This document shows positions 21,369-35,479 of a stretch of 64,000 nt of DNA, in pieces; the first letter of the stretch is position 1; the number at the start of each line of letters is the position of its first letter. Position numbers and translations under genes: made by a program. The DNA is from Brasenia schreberi (Eukaryota; Streptophyta; Magnoliopsida; Nymphaeales; Cabombaceae): contig JAYKKT010000055.1 in NCBI GenBank assembly GCA_036023115.1, positions 11,972,501 through 12,036,500 on the forward strand, given 5' to 3'. Below the pieces are notes generated by a model, which searched no databases, was not told the origin of the DNA, and saw only the letters and a program-made list of their open reading frames with translations.

Positions 21369-22640
21369 ATGTGTTGTGCGCTACAGTTGAAACAATATTT
21401 ACTCTACGTGAGTAACTAAAATTTAACATTATTGTCTAATATCGTGTCTGTAACATGTAGATCCATGGCTAAACCAACAATTTTGACAAGCTTCTCAAGT
21501 TGTTCGCTTGTTGAGATAACCTTTGTTATATTTTACTGTTCGTAGTATCTTAATCTTACTAGTTTACCTGTTGATTGTTGTTTCCATCTTTTTGGCTATT
21601 TATTTGAGGACTCCACATTGGTCACTGTAGTTCAAATCTTGAGGAATTTCTACGGTTTGAGGCTTTAGCATTATCCAGGCAAGATAATTTATTTTCCTCT
21701 TCCAATGATGTGTGGTATCTGGCAAGGAAGTCTGTTCTTCTCCCCTTATTATCTTTGTTAGCTCCTTCATTTCCATCGACAGGAATTTGACAACTTTCAA
21801 ATAACTGGCAACTACTTGCTTTTGTTCTCAAAATTGTGAACACCTTCAGTGTGAGTAAATACTACGTGATCTTTACTGGTTTTCTTCGTTGTTACCACAA
21901 CTATTCGTAAGCAAAGTGCAATTTACTGCACAGACAATCTAGCATCAATACTATTTTGTACTTTTATTGGAAGTTTCGTTTATTTGACCTTATAGACGCG
22001 ATCTATGTTGGTCTTTCGATAGAAAATGTATTGCAGGAAGCTTGACGATGCATGAAAATTCAAAGTCTCATCTTGGAAAAATAAGGAGCATTACTATTGC
22101 ACACTCTTTTTACTATACACACCTCAATTTTCAATTTTCTTAAATACCCAAAATACTTGTAACATTTTCTCTCCTCTCTATCATAAATTTTGATGATTTT
22201 ACCTTCTTGCTCTAACAATCGATTTTTCGTTCGTTGAGAAGTGATATAGGTTTATTTAGAATTAACTATCATTGATTAGTTACTTACGAACTTACTTGGA
22301 ATCAAGCGAATCAAGAAAGAAGAAAAACGAAAAAAGAAAATGAAGGGGACGATTGATTCAATCGATTTTTAGATTTTTCTTGAATTTGAAGGTTTGGTTT
22401 TTAGTGAGATCATTGCATCTTTATTTGTTTGTTTAATTTTTTTATTTTTTCAATGTTTGAAGATGATTAATGAGTTTGGGTAAAATTCGATGTATCGTCG
22501 GAATTTCGTATTGAAATGCGGCACAGGTGTGTCTCTCCTTAAGTGAGACACAACTATCCCGCATCTCCTTGCGTATTGATACCAAGTACTTATAATATGA
22601 TGATTAAAGAGAGGGAAGTTATTGTAGTGCATCGAATAAT
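21369..22640. other. RING gene 3' flank and unannotated spacer
   Basis: Probably the 3' UTR of the RING-H2 gene in the first few hundred bases. At about 22085-22130 the sequence gcattactattgcacactc followed by tttttactatacacacc resembles a MULE terminal inverted repeat and could mark one end of the MULE remnant that follows; I did not find the partner. Confidence 0.4.
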
Positions 22641-22649
22641 GTATTTGTT

Positions 22650-24330
22650 GATTAGTTGACAGATGAGGTAGAAAATCAATTTGTTTATTGTGAGGGTGAT
22701 GGGTTTGATTATTTACTCGTTTTTAAAATGGATAATATATTTAGGAGTCATAATGAACATATTGAGTACGTAAGACTAGTTGGGATGAAGCATAACATTG
22801 TTGAGGTTATTAATCATAAGAAGAGCAAAGACTTAATAAGAAATGTATGACTTGAGTATGAAAGAAATAATAAATATAGATCCAATAAAAATATTGATGT
22901 TGAAAGTATTGAGTGAACAAACACTAAGAAGGTATGCTGCCCATTTTTATTAAGAGAAGATGATGTAGTTGATGGTTATTGGAAGTTCAATGTAGTGAAT
23001 AAAACACCTAATCACCCTATAAATTATCATCTTGAAGGATATGCTTTTGTAGAGAGATTGAGTAGCTTTGAGTACAATGTAACAAATGACCTCATACAAA
23101 GTCATTGCAAACCAAAGTATATTTTGACGCATTTGAATCCGATGGATGAAAAATTGTGAGTATGACAAAACATATTTGCAATACAAGGATGAAAACTAGG
23201 AAGATAGGGGTTTTCAAAGTGTTCTATAACAACTACTATACAATCTAGGCATTAACCATTATCATACATGGCATCGTAAAATCCTAGATATAGATATTGT
23301 CAGCGATATTGTATATGCACATCTTTGTTTCGTGCACCTATTTTATGCATTTTTATGGTATTGGAATTTCATAATACATATAAGACAAACATTTAAGCGT
23401 CTTACTTTTGTATAGTAATGTCTACATTGTATTATTATTTTTAATGATTATATATTTTTCTTCTATTTAATAAGTATAAAATATTTTTTTGAGGTTGTCA
23501 GGTTCACATCAATCTCTGAGAACTTCATAGCCTTCACTTTTATAAGTATGGAAAAAGAAGAGAATTATGTTTGGGTATTGAGGTGTGATGGAATTCTACA
23601 CTCCAAATAAAATTCCATGTGTTATCTGTAGTGGCCATGATCTGGTTTTGGTTGAATGTCATTCAAATCATATTTATTAATGTGACACTTTTTGTTTAGA
23701 CAACATACAACCAAAAATATTGAACAATTTATTGTAAAGTTGACAAGGAATAAAGAGATGTTGAGTATATTTGTTGTAAGTTTCAAGAGGTCGTCCACTC
23801 ATTAGATGAAAGCATTTATATGGAGGTAGTGGAGGTAATGAAATTGAGGTGGATAAAATTTTCTACTCTACTTTTTTATGTTAAAAAGCAATAGTTGAAC
23901 TCATATAAGGAGAAAATTATCTCGGTATGGACATATACGATGATTCATTATGATACTCATATAACTAATAGGTGTGTGAATTTGATTTTCAATGCATTCA
24001 TATCATCTATTATTTTTTAAATGTATAAAGATTGTATATTCATATTTTTCAAGATAGAAAGTGCACATACAAGGTTGAAAGGGTTTATTGAGATTTTGTA
24101 TAATTTAGAAACAATTACATTCATTGATAGAGTTGCAAATTAGAGAATTGAAGAAGTCATTTGAGGAATCAAGAGCTCAAACCATGCATTACATTTATGT
24201 GATAGAAGATCTTATTAAGAACCTTCGTAAAAAAGTATCAAGACATGCTCTTAACTTTATTGTAAAAGAGTATAATCATGTAGAGATGATAAGTTCAAAT
24301 ATAAGAACATATCATAATTTGTGATTTACC
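22650..24330 (+). pseudogene. MULE / FAR1-like transposase remnant
   Basis: Degraded coding pieces in order resemble plant MuDR-family transposases related to FAR1. The DNA-binding N-terminus is near 22740-23160: FRSHNEHIEYVRLVG, CCPFLLREDDVVDGYWKFNV, then HLEGYAFVERLSSFE and KPKYILTHLN. Later comes RHALNFIVKEYNHVEMI near 24240, which corresponds to the region before the SWIM zinc finger. The catalytic core between them is only dimly visible and many stops and frameshifts occur. The family moves Mu-like elements; FAR1/FHY3 are domesticated relatives, but the damage here argues against a host role. Confidence 0.7.
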
Positions 24331-27300
24331 TTGTACTCACTAGTTCAACCTTTTACTTAAATATGATGCTTCGATAAGATTGTTACATATTGATTCATTT
24401 TAAAAGAAACTAGACATTGAAGAGGATACCTATATATTATCAATCAAGTAGGAGAGGATAAAAGATCATGTATGATGAGATCGTTTAGAAAAAGTTAAGG
24501 AATCATCTACAACATCACAAATTTATTGAAGTGTTAATTTTTTTGGTGTTTTTGGTTTTTCAAACTTTTAGGATTTTTGATATAATAATATATATGGCCA
24601 AGTAAGCCTAGGGGACACACCTGTTGGCACGTAGAGGAAGGGTCCACATCAAGTTTGAAGAAGGTTTTCCTTACTTGAAAAGTAGGGAGAATGACGAAGA
24701 TTAGAATTAAGGCACGAAAATAGTGACTTGAGGTCAAAGCAATCGAACTTAGGGTCATTAATGCCCCTATCAATGGTGATTATAGATTTGAAGAGAGGTA
24801 GGTCTCGAAGGACTTTGCCACGAACCCAAATAGTAAGATGTTGAGAATCAAAATCAATAGAAGGGTTGTACCTTACGTCATATTTATTGTATTTGACATA
24901 TGACTTTATGGGTGTGGATCATCCTTGATCGTGAGATCTGAGACCCTAGAATGGGGTATACCCCATGAACAATAACATCCTCCAACCCTTACCAAAATGA
25001 GCAAAAGAAGGGTATTTTGAGTGAGACTTGAGGGGAGAATCATCTATATGTCCTCCTATGCAATAAACTCTAAGAAGATCACAATGATCAATAACAATAA
25101 CCTTGAGAAAATTAAATACAAATAGAGTGAGGTCAGAACCTAAACAACTAGGGGACTTGAACCTCATGTTTCAGTGAGATGAATAGCAATATCCTTTCCT
25201 ACAATTACAAATGTTTGACCATTCTAAGGACTCTTGATACAATGATGGTATGTAGAAGGCACAACCTTTAGATCATGAATCTAAGGATGACCTAAGAGTA
25301 AGTTATAAGAGGTGTCTTGATCCACAACAAGAAATTGGGCATGGTGTATATACATTATATATATAGTTATATATTATGTAGACATGATTAATATACATAA
25401 ATATTATACCGAATTTCATACACATACACACACATATATATTTTATGTAAACATGCATACGCATATATATAGGCATATATAAGGTAAACACATATATTTC
25501 ATGATACTACCTATATATACTTACCTAGTTATATATATATATATATAAGACCTATGTTACATAATATATATAGTTTTATACATATGATATATATGGATTA
25601 GTTTTTCATTTATTACATATATAGAAGGCACAACCTTTAAATCATCTCATTTGTTTTAAATTACCATATTGATTAACCAAAACACATTTTTCTTAAGGAA
25701 ACTTTTGGGTGTTTACAAATATCTTGAACAAAAAAACATAATATTGAATAAGACATATCAAGGCAAGAGTGATATTTATATCCAATAAAAGAACACAATC
25801 ATTGTAATACTTATATATGTACTTAGTGACTCGAGATGAAATGTTTTCTATAGTTGATATAGAAATTGACAATAGTAGCATAATTCATTGTTTTCGAGAT
25901 GATCTAAGTATTTGCACATGCATATCAAATCAAATCTAATAAGAGTAAATAGAAATTAGAAGTAAAAAGGTCAATCAACAAAACTGGCATATTACTATCA
26001 ATGTTTGTGATCACGATAATGGTGTTATACTATTTATTACTATCTCTTAGTTGAAAATTATGTTTTCCACTACAAAACTGACATATTTCACTAATAGGCA
26101 TGAGTGAACGAGACTTGCATGAGAAGACATGAAAAGATATCGGTGATTGAAGAGGAATAAGAAGATGCTTCAAATCAACAAATATTAAAAGAGATAGAAG
26201 AAAAACACGAGAAAATTGTTGTAACACTTACTACGAGAAAAGAGTAAACCATTTTACAACATTGTATGCCTTGAGAGGAGGAGGTTTGCACTAAAGCTTT
26301 TCGACTTCAATCCAATGGATGTTGGATCATGCCCTCAGAAGCTACATAAAGCAAGATAATTGCTTTCCTCTATATGAGATGTGGAAGGACGATAGTGTAG
26401 AAATAATCTTTGATACTATGTGAGAGGACCTTGTTAATATTTGTCATTATTATGATTACAATTACATTTTAAAGGACTTAATGTCTTACTTACCTATTTA
26501 ATTTTTCTTTGTATAAAAGGTTCACCTTTGTGCATTCATAAACTTGCAAACCTATCCCAAGCCCATTTGATGAAAAAAAACTTGTAAAAGGATTGTACAA
26601 AGTGCATTAAATGACTATTGTAATGAAGTCAAAACAAAGTATTTTATGACTTAGTTCAACATTAATAATAGAAAGACTAGTCCAACAAATGAAAATATTA
26701 CTCTATTTGAACTGGAATAGTGACACCGTGATAAATCTTTTCTTTATATAAACTAGTTTTCTTGTATAATGACTTGGATCTAGATTTAACTCAATGACAC
26801 GTTTTTATACATAGTCATACCATTCTTTTAGGTGATTGATCTTTGTATGTTTTCTTGGAAATATTCCTCTTCTGGATATGCATATCCAATTTAGAGTTTG
26901 TCTAGGTTTGTTGAAAGATATTTCTTTTTATAATTAGCTGGATGTTGAACAAGGATTTGGTTCTTTTTGTTTCCTTTGAAGATATACACTGAAGTTGTGA
27001 TTTTAGGTGATTGTGAATGCAAGTTTGGATGTCCAAGAATTTTTTGTAAAGCGTTCATGTGTCATTCTCAGTTCACATCGACATTGATTTTTTCTTTGAA
27101 GTACCAAAAATTTGTGTATATCCTACTTCATGATTGTGCATTTTGTTGCCCACTTCAAGGTGTTTGCTTACTTGATAATAACCTTTACTTGTTAAATAAA
27201 CAATATTTAAGACCAATTTTCGTACTATTTATTAAATCCTGCATTAGTTGTAGATTCAAAAGAAAAGATGATATAAAAATCAATTGAGCTCCTATTGAAA

Positions 27301-27770
27301 TGAGAAATGAGGAGTTGCAGTGACACAATATGTCTATAAATATTTACATCACATTCTACCCATGATATATTATCAAAGTGACGTCTTGCAGTAGGGCTTC
27401 TCTTCCCAGTACGAAGGTGCTCCCTCTTTAGCTTACCTTCATGATGGAAATTATTTTTTTTATTGGTATAATGTGGAAGCTCAAGCCAATGAGCATGATA
27501 TTGATCACAAGACTTTTAACTAAACTTTACTGAATGTGGACATGAATCAATTGTTCAAAGAAGGTAGGGAGGACATCCCCATTTGCTCCACCATGATAAG
27601 ATGATTCACTTTGCAGTACACCACCTTGATTTGGATCTTTGAGTAATATTTTAATGGAACAATTCAATACTACAATCATAAGATACCTACCTATAAATGC
27701 ATAAACGACACTGAGCACATTAGTCTCATATGAAATGGATTAAAATGAAGGGACATTACTATAGTAAAGT
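24331..27770. other. 3.4 kb without a recognised gene
   Basis: AT-rich sequence with many stops. A minus-strand frame at 24534-24773 and fragments around 24900-25170 are open but match nothing I recognise. 25330-25600 is low-complexity TA-rich. A plus-strand open stretch at 26967-27287 also shows no motif. Confidence 0.5.
25340..25600. repeat. TA-rich low-complexity tract
   Basis: Imperfect TATA and ATACACAT repeats over about 260 bp. Confidence 0.8.
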
Positions 27771-28162
27771 TGTTAAGTCACAAAACTGGTCATTCTCAGT
27801 AGTTTCACCCACAAAAATGGCTACATCGGCCATCTAGCTGTTTCTTATGGAGGTTGTTACTAAATAAATCTGTAACAGCTAGACTGTTACAGATTTATTT
27901 TCTAACATCCGAATAAAGGCTTTAGAATGGAAAACCCAACCTAGATATCTGGTTGGAAGAGTAAAGTGCTGCTCTATAAATATAGAGTATCGCACAAAAA
28001 TATAGATAGTAAAAAATCAATAGAAGTCTCCTTGGAAAAATCGGTTGTAGGAACATGAAAAAATCACATACCGCATTTGACATCTCTAGTTCTTCGTCTT
28101 CAATCCAGAGGACATCTGCTGCATGGCAAATCTTCGGTGAAGCCGTTGTAGGAATTTCAATA
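27771..28162 (+). repeat. 5' LTR of copia copy 2
   Basis: 392 bp; a TATA-like ctctataaatatagag is centred near 27975, matching the equivalent in the 3' LTR near 31803. Confidence 0.92.
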
Positions 28163-28242
28163 CTAGTATCAGAGCCTCGTTACCTTCAAACAAAAGACTG
28201 TTTGATTACTAATTTTGTTAAACATATAAAAATGAACTCAAG

Positions 28243-31200
28243 GATACGTGTATCTAAATTGGTAAAAATAGAAAAATTGAATGGTCTAAATTTTCAAATG
28301 TAAAAAAGAAGAATCCTTTTAGCTCTTATATTAGAAGGTGCAGAGTTTGCATTAAGAAAAATTGTGCGTCCTCCACCCTTTGACGCTATAGAGAAACAAA
28401 AAGGTATATAAAACATTCATAAAAAACGATACAATAGCAAGAATTGTCATGTTAATATACATGAAAGATGATTTGATTAAGGTCGCTAAAAAGTATGAGA
28501 CTAAAAAAGAGTTGTTTCATTCAATAATAATAAAATATGACACTACAACTAAACTACATGTTCAATTGTTGCTACAAAGGTGTCACTCTTATAAAATGAA
28601 AGGAGACAATGTAATAGAACATGTGAACCATATGTTGGTAATGATAAGAGATTTAGTTGTAGCTAAGTCATTTATAACAAAATCGATGCAAATATCTACA
28701 ATATTGAACAATCTTCTCCCATCCTAGAACATGGTCACTATTGCCCTTAGACTAGGGCTTGAAACAAACCTTTTTAAACTACCCTTAAACTAGCAATTGA
28801 ATAAGAACATATGAAAAAAAATTGAAAGTAAAAATTACTAGTAGTATAAGATGAGATAAGGTCTAACTCCAAAGCCAACAAAAAAAAAAATCAAACAAAA
28901 AGTTTGACAAAAATAACGAAAAAGGACGGCCAACCTTTTAAGAAATCATAGAAAATCGCTTCTTTAGTTAAGTGTTTCAACTGTTGAAAAATGATACATT
29001 ATAAGTGAGATTGTCGCAATAAGAAAAATGGTAGAAACAACTAACAACACGGATAATTGAAGAAGCAGGATATAATTTGCGTGATATTGGAATGCTTGTA
29101 CATGGACTGTTTGGTGACTAGTTGGTGGATTGACTTAGGAGCGATGAGACACATCTCAAAGAGCAAGGAAGGAACAATGAATCTAAAGAAATATAAATCA
29201 GGAGAACATTAGGTATGCATGAGAAATAACACTTTCTCAGATGTTCTTCGGATTGGGTCCTTTAGAATTTATTTACAAGTACACTAATTGTACTGACTGA
29301 TGTATTAATTGTGTCAACTATAGGGTGCAATTTGGTTTCAGTCCCTACCTTGGTTTAGAAGGGTTTTGAGGTCAAGTTTTTTTAGCAAAATAACTATGGA
29401 GAAGTATGAGAAAGTATTTTTCTCTGGAGAATTTGATATAGAATATGAATTGTTCAAATTAAATATCAATGAAAATAAAAGTTCTTCTGTTTATATTGAT
29501 TATGCCTTTAATGTTGATGTGAATATATGACATAAATACCTAGGGTATATACGTATGGAAAAGTTGAGAAAATTATCCAACTTTGACCTATTACTAAGAT
29601 TTGAGGAAAACACTTTTGATAAGTGCGAAGCCTTATACAAGGAAAAATGACAAAACTTTTTTTTCAAAGAAAACAAGAAGGGTAATAACCCTGTTGAAAA
29701 TTATTCACACTAATTTATGTGAACCCTTTAGTGTAACATCATATCGAGAAAAGGTCTATTTCATAACCTTTATTGATGATTACTCGAGATATACATACAT
29801 ATATCTCTTATCACATAAATATGAGGCACTTAAAGTATTCAAATAATATAAACAAGAAGTTGAAAATCAACTAGCGCATACACTTAAAGTCTTGATATTA
29901 GATAGAGGTGGTGAGTACACATCTACAGAATTTTCATAATTCTGTAAAGACTTAGGTATTTCGAAGTAAAATACAATACATAGACTCCTCAACAAAATGG
30001 TTTAGCTGAAAGATATAATAGGACTTTACTAAACATAATATGGTCAATGTTAATAGATATCTATCTACCAAGGATATTTTGAAAAGAAGAAGTAAGTAGA
30101 GTTGTGTACATACTCAATAGAGTACCATGTAAAGTTATATTCATTACATTATATGAGATGTGGTTTGAAAGAAAACCCAATCTTGGTCATCTCAGGAGAT
30201 GTGGATTTATCGTTCATGTGAAGATCCTTGATTGGTCTAGAGACAAGCTAGACAACAAGTCCTTAAGATATATATTCATTGGATATCCTAAAGGCTCAAA
30301 AGGATATCATTTTTATCATAAGGACCATGGATTGATAGAGAGCAGATATGTTGAATTCTTAGAAGACACTAAGAATGACATTCTTGAGAATAATGATGAG
30401 TATGTTGATAATTTAGTAGATTTAGATCAATCATCATTTGAATCCATAGATGATCTTTCTGAATCAACTGAAACTTTAAGTGGATATAAAAGGCCTAGAG
30501 TCACACCGTCTTATTTAAAGAATTATTACACTTATCTTTCTCAAGAAGTGTGTAATTCGGTAGATTTAGATGAGGTGACTAATAACTTGACTTATCGACA
30601 TACTATTGATTCATCTAAATCAACAGATTGGGAGAAAGCTATGGATGAGGAAATTGAATCCATTGAGAAAAATCAAGTCTAGAAATTGATTGATTTGCTA
30701 AAAGGAAGAAAAGTTATAGGCTACAAATAGGTTCTGAAAAAGAAATATAAAATCGATGGTTCAATTGAGAAGTTTAAAGTGGATATCCTTGTGAAGGAGA
30801 TGATAAACCTAATATTCCTAATGCACAAACTCTGGGTAACAGTATGCTATATTATGTAAAAGACCTGATATCAACTTTATTATAGATATCAAAGTAATCT
30901 TGGAAGGGGGCACTAGATAGCTATGAAAATAATTCTAAGATATCTTAAAGGAACAAAGGACTTGAAATTATATTTTCAAGCAGATTAACTAAAAGTGGTA
31001 GGATACTCAAATGTTGACTTTGTTAGGAGCAAAGATAAAAACAAATCAACCTTAGGACAAATATTTTTATTTGAAGGTCGAGTTGTTTTTTGGGCTTGTA
31101 AGAAACAAGATTGTGTAGCATTGCATACAAAGGAAGCTAAGTATGTGGTTTGCTCTATGGATGCAACAAATGTCATCTGGATAAGCTACTTCATACGAGA

Positions 31201-31470
31201 TTTGAAGTTAGACATAGCCAAATAGCCAGTTATCATTTTCTATGACAACAATGCAGCAATTACTCTAATCAAGAGTAGAGATGACAACTCCAAAAGCAAG
31301 CATATGATGATTAAATATCACTATGTTTATGATATGGTTACGAGAAAGGAAATATACATCTCATACATGCCAACTCAAGATATGTTAGCAAAACCCCTTG
31401 GCTAAAGGAACAATAGAGGATCTTTTCTCAAAACATGTTACAAATATGGGTTTGAGATATCTTTGATTGT
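28243..31470 (+). pseudogene. copia gag-pol, broken, RT core deleted
   Basis: Gag starts near 28243 (KLVKIEKLNGLNFQM). A zinc knuckle of CX2CX4HX4C spacing is near 28975-29017 and a protease-like WWIDLGAMRHISKS near 29123. Integrase covers about 29690-30350 (YFITFIDDYSRYTYIYLLSH, MYILNRVPCKVIF). The RT starts (DWEKAMDEEIESIEKNQV) but breaks off near 30790 and resumes near 30850 at the downstream RPDI region. The palm with the catalytic aspartates is therefore deleted. RNase H follows (VGYSNVDFVRSKDKNKSTLG, DNNAAITLIKS) to about 31440. Stops and frameshifts are frequent. Confidence 0.88.
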
Positions 31471-31597
31471 TGTGTAAGTAAAAAACCATACAACAGATAA
31501 TGATTGTGATATAAAATGACATTACCAGGGAAACCTCACAAAAGTGAGAGGAAAATTAGTATGTTAAATTATTTGACTCGAAAGGCCAAGTGGGAGA

Positions 31598-31989
31598 TGT
31601 TAAGCCAAGAAACTGACCATTCTCGATAGTTTCACCCATGGAAAAGGCTAGATTAGTCATCTAGCTATTTCTCATAGAGGTTGTTATGGAACAAATCTAT
31701 AACGGCCGAATTATTATGGATTTGTTCTGTAACAGTCGGATAAGGGCTCCAGAACGGAAAGTCCAACCTGGATATCTGGGAGGAGGAGTCAGGCATTGTT
31801 CTATAAATATAGAGCAACACACATAAGCGTAGACAGTGAAAAATCAATAAAAACCTCCATCGAAAAACCAGCTGTGGGAAATCAGAAAAATCATATATCT
31901 CATTCGATGTCTTCTGTTCTTCGTTTTCAATCGAGAGGACATCCACTGCGTGACAAATCTCTGGTGAAGCCGTTGCCGGGATTCCAACA
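31598..31989 (+). repeat. 3' LTR of copia copy 2
   Basis: 392 bp, the same length as the 5' LTR and colinear with it throughout. Confidence 0.92.
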
Positions 31990-34669
31990 AAAGTTCCCAA
32001 AGACTGATACATATAAAGAGTTTTGAAGAAGATGCAAGAAAGGATATTGAAATTCTCACCTCGTAAAATTTTAAAAGGAAATTAAAACATCATATGTCAT
32101 GCCACCTTTCACAATCAGATGCTTGACATATGTAAGGCTTGTAGGTGAAGCTTCAACTCATAGTTTTATGTTGATTACTTGGTTTCCTTCAAAAGTCAGG
32201 TCCTTTGCTACATAAGAAGTGATTTTGATCTAAACCCATGCAAACAACACTGTCTATTAAATTAAAAGTAAAAAATTATTTAAATTAGATTAGTATACTT
32301 TTTTGCTTTTCTTTCGTGATAACTAAAAGTAGGAAGCCAATTATGTCCACTCAAAATGTGTGACAGTAGTGAGAGTCTAGGTCATATAATAACTGCTAAA
32401 TAATACTTTGAGAAGTCCTATATTTCTTCATGATTTTTATTCTTACATTATAAATATGTCTTGCCATATTAACTTTTGACTCATTAATCTTCTTTTGGCT
32501 TTGTAATGACTTTTGTTTGTAAGGTCTTTTGTTACACTACTCAAATCTCAATCTTCATGCACAAGCATGACCTTAAAGATATAAACCTAGAAGGTAGTTA
32601 TATGTCCTGTTAACTACATTCAACTTTTAATAACCATCGATTGCACCCTTTCCTGTCATTAAAAATAAACATTTTATCTTCTTAGTACTCGTCCACCTAC
32701 CATTTTCAACATCAATATTTCTAGTTGTCCTACATTTGCCACTCTTTTCACACCCAAGCCATTCCTTATTTGTTAGTCCTTTACTTTTTGAACAAAAAAT
32801 AAAATAACAATATTGTGCTTTCTCTCAATATTTATTATATACTTAATAAGCTCATTACAACTACAAAACACATCATCTGATGCAAACACAAGTACAAAAT
32901 CAAGTTCATCACCCTCACAATCAACAAATGTCTTCTATTTTATCAGCAAACTAATAAAAAAATACATAATCCAATGTACCACAATAATTCTAATCTCCTT
33001 ATCCATGATATAATAAATATTTCACCAACCATTGTCTTCTTGTAATCTAGTCCATCATAAGTACTTTCTCTTGAGTTGTTCACCGTTCTCTAATACATGA
33101 GGTGTGAAGCATTTATATATTATATAAAATATAGCATAAAACATATGTACAACCACATATCAACATTTTTATTGTTTTAATCTTTTCAACAATGCATACA
33201 AGTATATTTGTGTGTGATATACATATCTTACAAACATGTACGTAGTATGTACATATACACAGACAAAGGCGCGCACAACATTGGTATACAAAAGGGTTGT
33301 ATCCTACCCACGTAAAGGGATATGGGGAGAAAAAGAGTAATAGCTAAGCAATTACGCAGCAGGCTACGGTTAACGTTTTGACGAACCCTTTTACGATTTA
33401 TTTTGTTCAATTGATCATCTGAGCAATTGGGTTGTGAGAACCCAACTTATTGTGATAGTTACTTAAACCTAAAATAAAGGTGTAGAAGGCACTTGATGAA
33501 TAGGCGAAAGCGTTATATAAATAATATTAAATGGAAGAAAACTGGTCGTGGACATTTGAAAAATAATCCATAAGCTTCGTCATATAGTGAGAGTGGAAAC
33601 ACGTGACATGAACTAAAATAAACTTTTCAAAAATTTAAACACCGAAATAGGGACACTATAAAATATTGCATTCATTTAAAACGTTTTCTATTAGACATTA
33701 GCTTTTGAAAAGTATATTAATTTCATGAAAATTTGTCAAACCATTTCGATGACAAAACACACCATAATAACAATTGACAAGCAACTAAGAAACTATATGC
33801 ATCTCTAGCCCAAGGGAACGTAAATCATGTGTTCTTCTACCTTCCTTTTCTTTCTCTTCTCGATTTTGTTAGCCTTAAGCTCATTTTGGTTTATTAAAAG
33901 CTTCTTTGGTTAATCTACGGCCGTCATATTTGAAAACAATAAGCATCTCTGGCCCAAGGGCACGTAAATCATGCGTTCGTCTACCTTCCCTTTCTTTCTC
34001 TTCTCGACTTTGTGAACTGCAAATTTGATTTCCTTTGTGTGTTCTTCTATCAGAAACTACCCAAGAAGAGATTTTATGCTATGGTTCCGATGAAGCAAAT
34101 CCACTTTGTTGCTTGATTGCATGCATGAAAAGAGTTGTTATTAAGAAGTTTTCCGTAGATTCATTAATTTAACCATTCGATTTTGATCTTACAAACGGTC
34201 TAGATTTGAAAATAAGGACTTGGAGAGTACTTTTCCCTTGCAAACATGAAAATATCTCGATATTTGTAAGTAATAATTCAAGAAGTGCAGCCAGAATATA
34301 CAAATTAGCTTTTGCATCTCAATGATAGAGTTCTGGAGCAAATCATGGAGGTCATTTCACACTACACATGCATTAGCATAATAAACACGCCAACCAAGGC
34401 ATTTTAAAGGATAAATCAATGAGCTAAAGGCCAAAATCAACCGATTATATTAATCTATTTTCATCTTCAAGCTCTGCAATCCATGTGGCGAATACAATCT
34501 AATGTTACCAACTGCATTATGAAGCAGAGAGTCCAACCTGTAAGTAATCGTTTAATGACCCTTGAGCTGTGTATATATTGCTATTTCTGGACAATACAAG
34601 GATTGAATTATGTATTAGTCAAGAAACCACCTTCTCTCGTCACAGCCTGAAAAAGTTGAACATCATACG
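31990..34669. other. 2.7 kb without a recognised gene
   Basis: AT-rich with no convincing coding frame. It contains a diverged direct duplication of about 74 bp: 33799-33872 and 33943-34016, both beginning gcatctct, 144 bp apart. Confidence 0.5.
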
Positions 34670-35479
34670 TAGACATGTTCGGTTCTGAATTTGGGTGGTT
34701 TCGGATCTTGTTTTTGGATGGTTTTGAATCCGGTTTCAAAGCATTTTTTAGACAGTTTCGAATCCGATTTTGAGATGATTATGGATCCATATCTGATTTA
34801 ATTATATAACTATTAAACAATTTCAACTATATAAGTTTATAACTATAAGCATTAATGTAAAATATATTACATTATAATACATATATTACACTAAAAAGGG
34901 TATAGTTACATTATATAAATTCTTAAAGTTATAACTTATAACTTGTATGTATTACATTCAATTAAGTTATGTATACATGATATATTACATTACAAAATAT
35001 ATGTAGACGATGTAGTAGTAATGTAACTATGTAAGTATAATAGCATATTATATACGTAATGTAATAATATAACAATGTAAGTATATAGCATATTATATAC
35101 TATATAAGTATTGCATTAAATATATAAATAATAAGATGTTAAACTAAAGTTATAATATTATAAAATATAATACAATATATGTATAAAGATTTATATAAGT
35201 TGCAGTGTATATATAAAATAAAATAAATAATAGGCTTGACCATAATTCACTTATCTATGAATTATGCCTCTTGCATATGCTCTTCCGTGGAGAGGAATCA
35301 AAGTCTACGTAGTTGTCTTAGTTTTTGGTAGAAACCCCTTATCGAAGGTGATTGACTTCGAACATAATCATCATTGTCGCTCTATGCTTGCGTGGGATAA
35401 GTGTCAATAATACTCATATTAGTTCCTCTTTCAGTAGTATAGTCATCGGTATATATATGTCAACTGTTACTTCTTCATG

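Larger units (their letters stand above)
27771..31989 (+). mobile_element. Ty1/copia LTR retrotransposon, copy 2
   Basis: Two 392-bp direct repeats begin TGTTAAG and end in CAATA (left) or CAACA (right). A degraded primer site, tagtatcagagcc, follows the left one, and a purine-rich tract, aggccaagtgggaga, precedes the right one. Gag, protease, integrase, RT and RNase H remnants lie between. The flanks share 4-5 bp (aaagt at 27766-27770, aaagt at 31989-31993), consistent with a 5-bp target duplication whose edge is ambiguous by one base. The LTRs differ more than those of copy 1, so this element is older. Confidence 0.93.

Noticed and set aside
33228..33410. Short minus-strand frame as a small protein
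   Set aside because: Composition and position give no support; likely chance.
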